A stretch of 64,000 nucleotides of DNA, from contig PDQQ01000015.1 of NCBI GenBank assembly GCA_002747825.1, positions 46,961 to 110,960 of the forward strand, read 5' to 3'. Under the pieces are notes generated by a model. It saw only the letters and a list, made by a program, of their open reading frames with translations, was not told the origin of the DNA and did no database searches. Source of the DNA: Deltaproteobacteria bacterium. GTDB lineage: Bacteria; Desulfobacterota; Desulfobulbia; Desulfobulbales; Desulfocapsaceae. Positions 55,786 to 63,358 of the stretch are shown here, in pieces (positions within the stretch are counted from its first letter, which is position 1; each line of letters starts with the position of its first letter). The translations under genes were made by a program, and so were the position numbers.

Positions 55786-57252
55786 ATGATACAGATCTAC
55801 AACACCCTTACCGGCAAGAAAGAACCTTTCCAGACGCTTGTGCCCGGCCATGTAAAACTGTATGTCTGCGGCATAACATCTTACGACTACTGCCACATAG
55901 GGCATGCCCGTTCCTCACTTGCCTTCGATATGATCGTCAAATATCTCAAATTTCGCGGCTATACGGTCACCTTTGTGCGCAATTTTACCGATATCGACGA
56001 CAAGATTATTGCCAGGGCCAACGAACAAAAGATCTCTCCGGAAGAACTCGCCAATCGCTTTATCGATGAGTTTTATCTGGATATGGACCGGCTTGGTATT
56101 GACCGGCCGGACCTTGAACCACGGGCAACAGCGCATATTGATGAAATGATTGACATGATTGCACAGCTCGTTGACCAGGGCAAGGCCTATGCCTCTGGAG
56201 GTGATGTCTATTACCAGGTCAGCAGCTTCCCGGACTATGGCAAACTCTCCAAGCGAAACATAGAAGAGATGCAGGCCGGAGCCAGGGTACAGATAAGCGA
56301 GCAGAAACGGGATCCAATGGACTTTGTGCTCTGGAAAAAATCAAAGCCGGAAGAGCCCAAATGGACAAGCCCCTGGGGAGAAGGACGGCCGGGCTGGCAT
56401 ATAGAATGCTCGGCAATGAGTAAAAAATATCTCGGAGAGAGTTTCGATATCCACGGCGGCGGTCAGGATCTTATCTTTCCCCACCATGAGAACGAAATAG
56501 CCCAAAGTGAGGGCGTACACGAAAAAAGCTTTGCCTCGACCTGGATTCACCATGGTTTTGTCACTATTCGTGATGAAAAGATGTCAAAATCGCTTGGCAA
56601 TTTTCTTCGGGTCCGGGACATCCTCGAATACTGTCATCCAGAGGTGTTGCGTTTTTTTATTTTTTCAAAGCATTATAGAAGCCCGCTGGATTTCTCCGAA
56701 TCCGCTCTACAGGATGCGGCAAGGGGCCTTTTTCGCCTCTATGATTGTCTCGCCGCCAGCGAACAACTCAGCGGAGAACCGGTTACGGCAGAAGAAAAAT
56801 CATCCATCCACAATGAAGACCGAAAAAAGCTGCTTGCCCTGCGAGATCGCTTTCAAGAGGCCATGGACAACGACTTTAACACAGCCCAGGCCCAGGGAAT
56901 CTTTCTGGATACCGCCAAAACGATAAACAAGATACGCGCAAGCCTGCCCCGGCCTCTGCCCGAAACCGATCTTCGGCTGCTGGGGAGTACAATAAAAACG
57001 CTGCAAGAGCTGGCCCAGATCATGGGCCTGCTCAGAGAAGAGCCAGCGGTATTCCTCAAAGACCTCCAACAGAAACAGCTTGCGGCAAGCGGCTATACGG
57101 AGGAGAAAATCGAAGAGCTGATCCGGGAAAGAGAGCAGTGCCGGGCAGCAAAAGACTGGGCACGCAGTGACCAGATACGGGACCAGCTTCTGGCCAACAA
57201 TATCAGCTTAAAAGACAGCCCCGAAGGTACAACCTGGGAAATAAGACCTTAA
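55786..57252 (+). CDS. cysS: Cysteinyl-tRNA synthetase
   Basis: A class I aminoacyl-tRNA synthetase of 488 residues. Zinc and ATP motifs are visible: 'VCGITSYDYCHIGHARSSLA' with the HIGH box (HIGH), 'RPGWHIECSAMS' (zinc cysteine), 'FPHHENEIAQSEG' (zinc histidine pair), and 'KMSKSLGNF' (KMSKS). The C-terminal helical and anticodon domains are present. Normal length. Confidence 0.97.
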   Translation: MIQIYNTLTGKKEPFQTLVPGHVKLYVCGITSYDYCHIGHARSSLAFDMIVKYLKFRGYTVTFVRNFTDIDDKIIARANEQKISPEELANRFIDEFYLDMDRLGIDRPDLEPRATAHIDEMIDMIAQLVDQGKAYASGGDVYYQVSSFPDYGKLSKRNIEEMQAGARVQISEQKRDPMDFVLWKKSKPEEPKWTSPWGEGRPGWHIECSAMSKKYLGESFDIHGGGQDLIFPHHENEIAQSEGVHEKSFASTWIHHGFVTIRDEKMSKSLGNFLRVRDILEYCHPEVLRFFIFSKHYRSPLDFSESALQDAARGLFRLYDCLAASEQLSGEPVTAEEKSSIHNEDRKKLLALRDRFQEAMDNDFNTAQAQGIFLDTAKTINKIRASLPRPLPETDLRLLGSTIKTLQELAQIMGLLREEPAVFLKDLQQKQLAASGYTEEKIEELIREREQCRAAKDWARSDQIRDQLLANNISLKDSPEGTTWEIRP

Positions 57253-57672
57253 GGAAGACAAACCTTTTTCCCGCAAGGTCGCAGCTCCTCACCCTGACTG
57301 CTGTACAATCGATGGCTGACCGGCCTGGGAAGCAGAGTGAAAGATTTTCTGTGCGCTTCTCAAGCTGCCTCAGTTGCTGCTATGACGAACCCGTCGATCT
57401 GTATTTTTCCAGACCAAGCCCAGGCAGGAACATATTCAACAATTTTCCGAAAAAGAACGGCCAGCCAAAACTCTTTGCTGGAAAAATCTTTGTTTTTACC
57501 GTAATACTTCGGGCGAGGATGGCTTGATCGGTTATTCTTATCCCTGCGCCTCCGCCGCTTCGTAATGAATTGGCCTTCTTCGGCGGCGGAGGCGCTGCTC
57601 GAGCGATCATTTACCGGAGCCAGACAGACAGATCCGGCCGTCATCCACCATCTATCAAAGAGGAGTGAGAAC
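57253..57672. other. Intergenic region between cysS and the 63-aa ORF
   Basis: About 420 bp between two same-strand genes. It contains an inverted repeat with 13-bp arms (57546-57595). A frame on the opposite strand (57360-57764) overlaps the downstream small gene and looks spurious. No RNA gene is seen. Confidence 0.5.
57546..57595. repeat. Inverted repeat, 13-bp G+C-rich arms
   Basis: GCGCCTCCGCCGC (57546-57558) and GCGGCGGAGGCGC (57583-57595) are perfect complements with a 24-base loop. No T-run follows, so it is a structural repeat or processing hairpin rather than a clear terminator. Confidence 0.65.
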
Positions 57673-57864
57673 ATGCCTTCAACACAGAACAAAGAACAGA
57701 CAAAGAAATGCAATGATGCGGTCGGTGATGAAGCCATACTGAAAACAAGTAAAGAGATCATCATTAAGTTTATCGAGACCGGAAAAATAAACCCTGCCGG
57801 CTTTGATCTGCAATTTCGTAATATCTATACGAGTATAGAAAAAACGGTGCGTAACGAGAGGTAA
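57673..57864 (+). CDS. Small conserved-looking protein (63 aa) upstream of mpl
   Basis: From the ATG at 57673, with GAGGAG nine bases ahead, the 63-residue product has a charged N-terminus and a helical part 'IIIKFIETGKINPAGFDLQF' and 'NIYTSIEKTV'. The stop overlaps the mpl start by one base, so translation is coupled. I do not recognise a family. There is no signal peptide, membrane helix or metal motif. The start upstream at 57565 is open but lacks a ribosome site. Confidence 0.65.
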   Translation: MPSTQNKEQTKKCNDAVGDEAILKTSKEIIIKFIETGKINPAGFDLQFRNIYTSIEKTVRNER

Positions 57865-59321
57865 TGTTGCTACTTCACGCAAACCTGAATATACCACCCC
57901 AAAACATCGAACATATCCATCTCATGGGTATCTGTGGAACCGGTATGGCGGCACTTGCCGGGATGTTGCAGGAGGCGGGTTATACAGTAACGGGAAGCGA
58001 CCAGCAGATATACCCGCCGATGTCTGAATTTCTCGTTGAGAGAGGGATCAAGATCATAGAGGGCTATGCAGCAGAAAATCTCAGTCCAGCACCTGATCTG
58101 GTGATCGTCGGTAACGTCATTACAAAAACCAATCCGGAGGCCATAGCCCTCAGCCGGACAGATATCTGCTACCTCTCCTTTCCCCAGGCCCTGGCACATT
58201 TCTTTATCCGTGGCCGAACCTCGCTTGTGGTGGCTGGAACCCACGGCAAGACAACCACCTGTTCGCTGCTTGCCTCGGCCCTGTTTCATGCCCGGCTTGA
58301 CCCAAGCTTTATGATCGGTGGCATTGTCAGGGAATTCAACGCCAATTTCCGGCTGGGAAAGGGTGCCTGTTTTATCAGTGAAGGCGATGAGTATGACAGT
58401 GCTTTTTTCGACAAAGGCTCAAAGTTTCTACATTACAGGCCGCATATCGCCATCCTCACCTCGGTCGAATTTGACCATGCCGATATCTTCCCTGACCTTG
58501 AGGCCATAAAGCAGACATTCCGAAAGTTTGTGGCCCTGATTCCCGAAGATGGACTGCTCATCGCCAATTTCGACGATGAAAATGTTCGGAAGGTGATCAA
58601 GGATGCCAGATGCAGCCTGCAGAGCTATGGTCTCTCCTCCTCTTATGACTGGTCTCTGGGCGAACGCCGGACAAAGGATGGCAAAACAACCTTTGCCATA
58701 CAACGTAACGGGCAGCAGATTGATCGTCTTGCGCTGGCCATGACCGGAAGGCATAACTGCCTCAACGCTCTTGCAGTCTGGGCCGTTTTACACAAACTGG
58801 AGGTTCAGGGAATCATGGCCAAGGAGGGGTTCTCCTCCTTTCAAGGGGTAAAACGCCGGCAGGAGGTTCGGGGTGAAAGATACGGCATCACCGTCATCGA
58901 TGATTTTGCCCACCACCCGACTGCGGTAAAAGAGACCATCTCTGCGCTGAAAGGTGGTTATCCGGGGCGGCGGCTCGTCGTTGTCTTTGAACCGCGGACA
59001 AACTCCTCGAGGCGTTCGATCTTCCAAAAAGATTATGTGGAGGCCTTTCAAGAGGCGGATCTTGTCCTGCTGCGTGAACCGATCCCCCTTGACAACTTCA
59101 AAGGAGAGCTCTTCAGTTCAAGACAGCTTGCCCAGGATCTCAAAGAGATATTTGAACTGCAGGCATCGGCCTATGACAACACAGATGCCATACTCGAATC
59201 ACTCGAGAAACAGCTGCAGCAAGGCGATGTGGTTGCCATTCTCTCCAACGGGGGCTTTGACAATATCCACCAGCGGCTGCTCGACCAGCTGCAAGAACGT
59301 CTGGAGCATAACGCTGAGTAA
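57864..59321 (+). CDS. mpl: UDP-N-acetylmuramate:L-Ala-gamma-D-Glu-meso-DAP ligase
   Basis: Mpl reattaches recycled murein tripeptide to UDP-MurNAc. The 485-residue Mur-ligase fold has 'IHLMGICGTGMAALAGMLQE', 'VTGSDQQIYPPMS' (the Mpl-type YPPMS in place of the usual MurC signature), the P-loop 'GTHGKTTTCSLL', 'SEGDEYDSAFFDK' and 'VIDDFAHHPTAVKETI'. These distinguish Mpl from MurC. It is coupled to the 63-aa ORF and, with the AmpG-like permease nearby, forms a recycling pair. Confidence 0.9.
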   Translation: MLLLHANLNIPPQNIEHIHLMGICGTGMAALAGMLQEAGYTVTGSDQQIYPPMSEFLVERGIKIIEGYAAENLSPAPDLVIVGNVITKTNPEAIALSRTDICYLSFPQALAHFFIRGRTSLVVAGTHGKTTTCSLLASALFHARLDPSFMIGGIVREFNANFRLGKGACFISEGDEYDSAFFDKGSKFLHYRPHIAILTSVEFDHADIFPDLEAIKQTFRKFVALIPEDGLLIANFDDENVRKVIKDARCSLQSYGLSSSYDWSLGERRTKDGKTTFAIQRNGQQIDRLALAMTGRHNCLNALAVWAVLHKLEVQGIMAKEGFSSFQGVKRRQEVRGERYGITVIDDFAHHPTAVKETISALKGGYPGRRLVVVFEPRTNSSRRSIFQKDYVEAFQEADLVLLREPIPLDNFKGELFSSRQLAQDLKEIFELQASAYDNTDAILESLEKQLQQGDVVAILSNGGFDNIHQRLLDQLQERLEHNAE

Positions 59322-59354
59322 TACCATATACAAAAATGAGGGACAGGGTATCAA

Positions 59355-61361
59355 CTACAACAACAGGCATCCTGTTTGATAGGCAAGCACTCCCATCCCA
59401 AAACTGGTTACTGTATAATAACAGGCCGCAGTTATCGTCCATTTCAACGAATCGGTTTCCGCATAGAGTGTTCCCAGTGTTCCAATGCAGGGGATAGAGA
59501 AAAACATCGCGAACACGAAGGCAAGTGCCGTTGCCGGGCTGATACTGGTCAAGAGTATTCCGCCAAGATCCTGACCGACCGCCGTTTGTTGTAACATAAG
59601 CGTATTGACCGAGCTTGCATCGCCGCCTGTGCCCAGGCCGTAAACGACTGCCAATACCGCAAGAGATGCCTCCTTGGCAGCAACAGAGGCAATGAGGGCA
59701 ATCATCAGCCGCCAATCCATCCCCATCAGGCTGCCAATGGGGTTCAAAAAACGCCCCAGTGCCGCCAGCCAGCTGGTTTCAATATTTCCATCAGGGAAAT
59801 AGGAGAGAAACCAGGTCAGCATGAATATTGCTGTAATCAGCGTTGCCCCTCTTTTCATAAACCCTCTGATAAAACGCCAGGTATAGCGGCTGATCGTCTT
59901 GAAGTTGGGTGGATGATATGGCGGCATCTCCATAATAAGCCCAAAGGTCCTCTTTGCCGGCAGCAATTTACGAAGCAGAAGAGAGGAGAGGTAAAGAACA
60001 ACAAGCATTGCCAGAAATAAGGCAAGAATCACCAGGATCGTATATTTCCCAAAGAAAAGAAGCGAAACAAAGCCAACGACCCCCCACATCGAAGCGCAGG
60101 GAACGATGGAGGTGAGAACATTGGTTATAATGCGCTGCCGCCAGGAGTCGATGGTGCGGGTACTGGCAATGCCGCCCATATTACAGGCAAAACTCATTAA
60201 AAATGAGATACAGGATTTCCCATGCAGCCCCATACGGTTCATCGTTCGATCAAAAATATAGGAAAAACGTGCCAGATAGCCAATATCTTCGAGGGTGCCA
60301 ATCATAAAAAAGAGCGGTACCAGAAAACAGAACATCATTGCCGACATACAAAGAGCAGGGAAAAACGCATCAGCGACCAGGGAGATCAGCCATTCAGGCA
60401 GCCCCTGCAAATATGTATGCAGCCAAAGGCCAACACTGATCATGGCTGCATAGAGAGGAGATATTATCGAAAAACCAACAACGATGGCCAGGCCAAGTGA
60501 GAAGAGTAAAATAAAAAAGGCAATAACCTTGCCCCAGAAAAAATGGGTCGCCAACGTATCAAAACGGTAGCGGCGGTCTCTCTTCGCAGCGGTTTTCTCC
60601 TTTGTAGAGATAACATTTTCAACCAGTTCGGCAATCCAGCGGTGTTTCTCCTGTGCCGTTTCTGCCATGCTGTCCGAGGCAGACGACAGCAGCTGTTTTA
60701 TTTTTCCCCAGTGCTCGCTGGAAAACCGTTTTTCAAGGCGGGTCAATATGTCCGTATCCCCTTCAAGGAGTTTTCCTGCGTGCCATAGGGGAAACTCCAG
60801 ATCTCCAAGCTGTTCGGCAACAGAACGTGTCAATGGATGAAAGGAACATTTTTCTGTCTTGGTAATTTCCCCTGTAACTGCCGCGGCTACCGTTTTCTTG
60901 AACTGGTCTATTCCTCCGCCCTTTGTCGCGGTAAGACAGACAACCGGGATATGTAATTTTTGTTCCAGTTCCTTTTCTGCGATCTCCAGGCCCTCTCTTG
61001 CCGCAATATCCATCATGGTGATGACCAGGACAAAACGCAGGGGAAGCTGACGTACCTCCGCCAGCATAAAAAGCGTTCTCTCCAGCTGTGACGCATCTGC
61101 GACCACAACAACACAATCCGGCTTTTTTTCGAGCAGATAATCCCTTGTTATCTCTTCTTCCGGTGAATTGCCGTTTAAGCTGTATGCTCCGGGAAGATCA
61201 ACCAGCTCAAATTCCTGATTGTTATAGCTGAACTGGCCTCTCTTCTGTTCGACCGTCTTGCCCGGCCAATTGCCCACATGCTGGCAGGAACCTGTTAAGG
61301 CATTAAAAAGGGTTGACTTTCCGGTATTGGGCTGTCCTGCAAGAGCAATTGTCACGTTCAT
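59355..61361 (-). CDS. feoB: Ferrous iron transporter FeoB
   Basis: FeoB imports Fe(II). The 668-residue protein is shorter than E. coli FeoB (773). The N-terminal G domain has G1 'GQPNTGKST' (9-17) and G3 'DLPGAYSL'; the G4 position reads TMMD, not the usual N-x-x-D. The membrane part carries the two gate regions ('FFMIGTLEDIGYLARFSYIF' and a second copy) and 'HGKSCISFLMSFACNMGGIA' (split). The ATG overlaps the feoA stop by four bases. It converges on mpl. Confidence 0.95.
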   Translation of the reverse strand: MNVTIALAGQPNTGKSTLFNALTGSCQHVGNWPGKTVEQKRGQFSYNNQEFELVDLPGAYSLNGNSPEEEITRDYLLEKKPDCVVVVADASQLERTLFMLAEVRQLPLRFVLVITMMDIAAREGLEIAEKELEQKLHIPVVCLTATKGGGIDQFKKTVAAAVTGEITKTEKCSFHPLTRSVAEQLGDLEFPLWHAGKLLEGDTDILTRLEKRFSSEHWGKIKQLLSSASDSMAETAQEKHRWIAELVENVISTKEKTAAKRDRRYRFDTLATHFFWGKVIAFFILLFSLGLAIVVGFSIISPLYAAMISVGLWLHTYLQGLPEWLISLVADAFFPALCMSAMMFCFLVPLFFMIGTLEDIGYLARFSYIFDRTMNRMGLHGKSCISFLMSFACNMGGIASTRTIDSWRQRIITNVLTSIVPCASMWGVVGFVSLLFFGKYTILVILALFLAMLVVLYLSSLLLRKLLPAKRTFGLIMEMPPYHPPNFKTISRYTWRFIRGFMKRGATLITAIFMLTWFLSYFPDGNIETSWLAALGRFLNPIGSLMGMDWRLMIALIASVAAKEASLAVLAVVYGLGTGGDASSVNTLMLQQTAVGQDLGGILLTSISPATALAFVFAMFFSIPCIGTLGTLYAETDSLKWTITAACYYTVTSFGMGVLAYQTGCLLL

Positions 61362-61606
61362 TTTTCTGCCTCTTCCAGGCTATTTGTTCCGGTAATCATA
61401 ATGCTGTCCGCCTCCCTGCGCCCTAACGCAATTTCTGTGCCCCGGACAAAGACAATCAAGGGGCCTTTACCCGTGTTTTGAATCATTTGAACCTGCGTCT
61501 GCACAGAAAACCCTGTGGAGTGGAGACGGCTGATCGTATGATGATCCGCATTGATTGCTGCAATTTCCCCCGATTCTCCGGCAGGAAGTGTTGAAAGTGG
61601 CGGCAT
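61358..61606 (-). CDS. feoA: FeoA-domain protein
   Basis: FeoA is a small SH3-like cytoplasmic partner of FeoB. The 82-residue protein has 'LPAGESGEIAAINADHHTIS', 'RLHSTGFSVQTQVQMI', 'PLIVFVRGTEIALGRREADS' and matches the FeoA pattern. It overlaps feoB by four bases. No Fur box is visible just upstream. Confidence 0.85.
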   Translation of the reverse strand: MPPLSTLPAGESGEIAAINADHHTISRLHSTGFSVQTQVQMIQNTGKGPLIVFVRGTEIALGRREADSIMITGTNSLEEAEK

Positions 61607-61647
61607 GGTTTATTTTCTTTGTTTGGGAATTTCTTTTATAAAACTTC

Positions 61648-61666
61648 TCACAGATCCTTGCTGTGA
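61648..61666. repeat. Short symmetric element between the methyltransferase and feoA
   Basis: TCACAG-N7-CTGTGA at 61648-61666, 42 bp upstream of the feoA start. It could form a small hairpin or act as a regulator site; it does not match the canonical Fur box or CRP order. Confidence 0.3.
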
Positions 61667-61692
61667 TTTTCCCGCATCGAAAAGTCGACGTG

Positions 61693-62505
61693 TTATGCGC
61701 TTTTCCTGAAATTGATATGCACTATTTTCATGCTCTTCCTGAAAGCGGGAATTAAGGATAACAGTTTGAAAATAAGAGGGTATTTTTCTCTATGCCTGTC
61801 AAAACAATACCACTCTTCAATAAAATGTATTCCCAGGTTCCAGTTTTCCAGCTCTGCTCCCGTTTTTATGCCCCATTTGAATGTTGCACTCTGTTCTTTC
61901 ATATCGGGATGTTTTTTGGTATTTCTTGCAATATGAGGCGACATTGCTTCAAAGAGTATTTCTGATTCAGGATACATCTCTTTTATTTTGCCAAAGATCC
62001 TTTTCAGCTCATTTTCTGCAAAATACATAAACAAGCCTTCAGCAACAAAAAGAATTGGCTTGTCTTTGGGTAATACGCCCAGCCAGGAAAAATCTGTTAC
62101 CGATTTTGCGATAAACCTAAACCTGTCTGTTTCCTTAAAAAATTTTCTTCGTAAATCAATCGTTTCCGGGACATCCAGATCGTACCAGAGAACGCTCCGA
62201 TTATCGATTCTATGAAAACGGGTATCAAGACCGCAACCGAGATTGACAACAACACCGTGAGGATGTTTTTCAAGAAACTTACTGACTTGTTCATCGAATA
62301 TTTCTGTGCGAATCGATACGCCGAGCTGGGAACTGGCAGAAACATCCTTTCCCTTTGCGGTAAAATCGTATTCTATTTGATCTAATATTTCCAGGGTCTT
62401 CGGGTCAGATATAATCCCATTTTGTTTTTTCGTTTCCAGATATCTTGCCCGCAATGGAACAAGCAATGTTTTCGGTATGCCTGTAAGTTTTATCTTTTCT
62501 TTCAT
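61693..62505 (-). CDS. Class I SAM-dependent methyltransferase (leucine carboxyl methyltransferase / TcmP type)
   Basis: A 270-residue methyltransferase with the LCM/TcmP family pattern: an N-terminal helical lid, 'VVNLGCGLDTRFHRI' (SAM loop), 'WYDLDVPETIDLRRKFF' (acidic ribose contact), 'LFVAEGLFMYF' and a conserved 'FKWGIKTGAELE'. Members O-methylate carboxylates or small metabolites. Its base composition is A/T-richer than the neighbouring housekeeping genes and it lies next to a toxin-antitoxin pair, so it may be a recent arrival. The substrate is unknown. Confidence 0.82.
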   Translation of the reverse strand: MKEKIKLTGIPKTLLVPLRARYLETKKQNGIISDPKTLEILDQIEYDFTAKGKDVSASSQLGVSIRTEIFDEQVSKFLEKHPHGVVVNLGCGLDTRFHRIDNRSVLWYDLDVPETIDLRRKFFKETDRFRFIAKSVTDFSWLGVLPKDKPILFVAEGLFMYFAENELKRIFGKIKEMYPESEILFEAMSPHIARNTKKHPDMKEQSATFKWGIKTGAELENWNLGIHFIEEWYCFDRHREKYPLIFKLLSLIPAFRKSMKIVHINFRKSA

Positions 62506-62648
62506 AGCAGTTTATCCAGCTATTTGATACATAGCAGTTTTTTTCATACACGAATAACGCTGAGTTGAGTCCGGTGATCAGTTTCTTAAACCAGATACCT
62601 CCGAAAAAGTGCGCAGTACGCCCGACCTCTCTCAAGCGTTTTGTTGGT

Positions 62649-63035
62649 CTAATTTTTTATATAGGCCGGTTCTAAATTTTTCATCATGGGGTAATGTTTG
62701 ACATTGAGCGTTTTCAACTGCGCATTTTCTGCGTAGCAAGCAGCAGCGATGATGGCATCTGCCAACCCTACGCCATGAGATTTGCCAAAGTCACGCCTGT
62801 AAAGCCCGCCAATCCTGGCAATTTCTGAATTCACTGGAATGACATCAAAAAGAGCAACAAAATTATTCAAAATCGTTACTTCCTGTTTTCCTCTTACTCC
62901 TGCATATAGTTCCGCAATCACGATTGTGGACAGAATTATTTGAGACGCGTTGCTGTTGATAAAATCAACAGCCTGCTGACAGCCCCGTAAAAAATCAATG
63001 AGAACATCTGTATCGGGAAGAAATAGCTGCGCCAT
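62649..63035 (-). CDS. VapC-type PIN-domain toxin
   Basis: A 128-residue PIN-domain ribonuclease. The acidic metal-binding residues are visible in 'FLPDTDVLIDFLRG', 'TIVIAELYAGV' and 'HGVGLADAIIAAACYA'. VapC toxins cut tRNA or rRNA when free of antitoxin. The ATG at 63035 is chosen because the antitoxin stop (63038-63040) is two bases before it and GGGA lies upstream; an in-frame ATG at 63053 is inside the antitoxin. It is coupled to the antitoxin gene. Confidence 0.88.
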   Translation of the reverse strand: MAQLFLPDTDVLIDFLRGCQQAVDFINSNASQIILSTIVIAELYAGVRGKQEVTILNNFVALFDVIPVNSEIARIGGLYRRDFGKSHGVGLADAIIAAACYAENAQLKTLNVKHYPMMKNLEPAYIKN

Positions 63036-63037
63036 TG

Positions 63038-63343
63038 TTATTCCCTGTCCCATTCAGAACGCATTTGTTCAAAATCAGGGATATCGGACCGGTCTTTCCA
63101 GATTCCAGCAGTTTCAGATAATATCTTTTTTCGTCGTTCCTGACTTGCCTGTTCAATTAACAGATCAATTGCCTCTCTGACCAGTTCGCTTTGTTTTTTC
63201 CCTTGGATTTCTGAAAGCAGGGCCAATTCATTTCGCTGCTGATCCGTCAAATATATTTGAGTAAAAAAAAAATCACCGGTTTCTCCTTTTTTGGCAGAGA
63301 TACGCTGCACGCTCCGGCAAGGAGCGTGCAGTGTATCTGTCAA
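63038..63343 (-). CDS. Ribbon-helix-helix antitoxin (VapB-like), start uncertain
   Basis: The body is a CopG/ribbon-helix-helix repressor ('TQIYLTDQQRNELALLSEIQ', 'KKQSELVREAIDLLIEQ') followed by a toxin-binding tail ('DIPDFEQMRSEWDRE'). Its natural start is a problem. A GTG at 63276 has a perfect AAGGAG six bases ahead but is out of frame with the body across a run of ten T (63263-63272); the frame needs 8 or 11 T. The other in-frame start is a TTG at 63343 without a good ribosome site. Slippage, phase variation, a sequencing error or a pseudogene are all possible. It precedes the toxin, two bases apart. Confidence 0.75.
   Translation of the reverse strand: MTDTLHAPCRSVQRISAKKGETGDFFFTQIYLTDQQRNELALLSEIQGKKQSELVREAIDLLIEQASQERRKKILSETAGIWKDRSDIPDFEQMRSEWDRE
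63298..63338. repeat. Long hairpin near the antitoxin start
   Basis: Eighteen-base arms AGATACGCTGCACGCTCC (63298-63315) and GGAGCGTGCAGTGTATCT (63321-63338) around GGCAA; one G:T pair on plus-strand RNA. It lies between the TonB receptor stop and the antitoxin Shine-Dalgarno, so it may end the receptor transcript or shape the antitoxin leader. No long T-run follows. Confidence 0.7.
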
Positions 63344-63358
63344 AAGAGCCGGTTCAGA

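Noticed and set aside
57360..57764. 134-codon minus-strand frame between cysS and mpl
   Set aside because: It covers the inverted repeat and the start of a better-supported small gene on the other strand.
61607..61692. Fur box before feoA
   Set aside because: No sequence resembling the GATAATGATAATCATTATC-type pattern is present; only a short TCACAG-N7-CTGTGA element.
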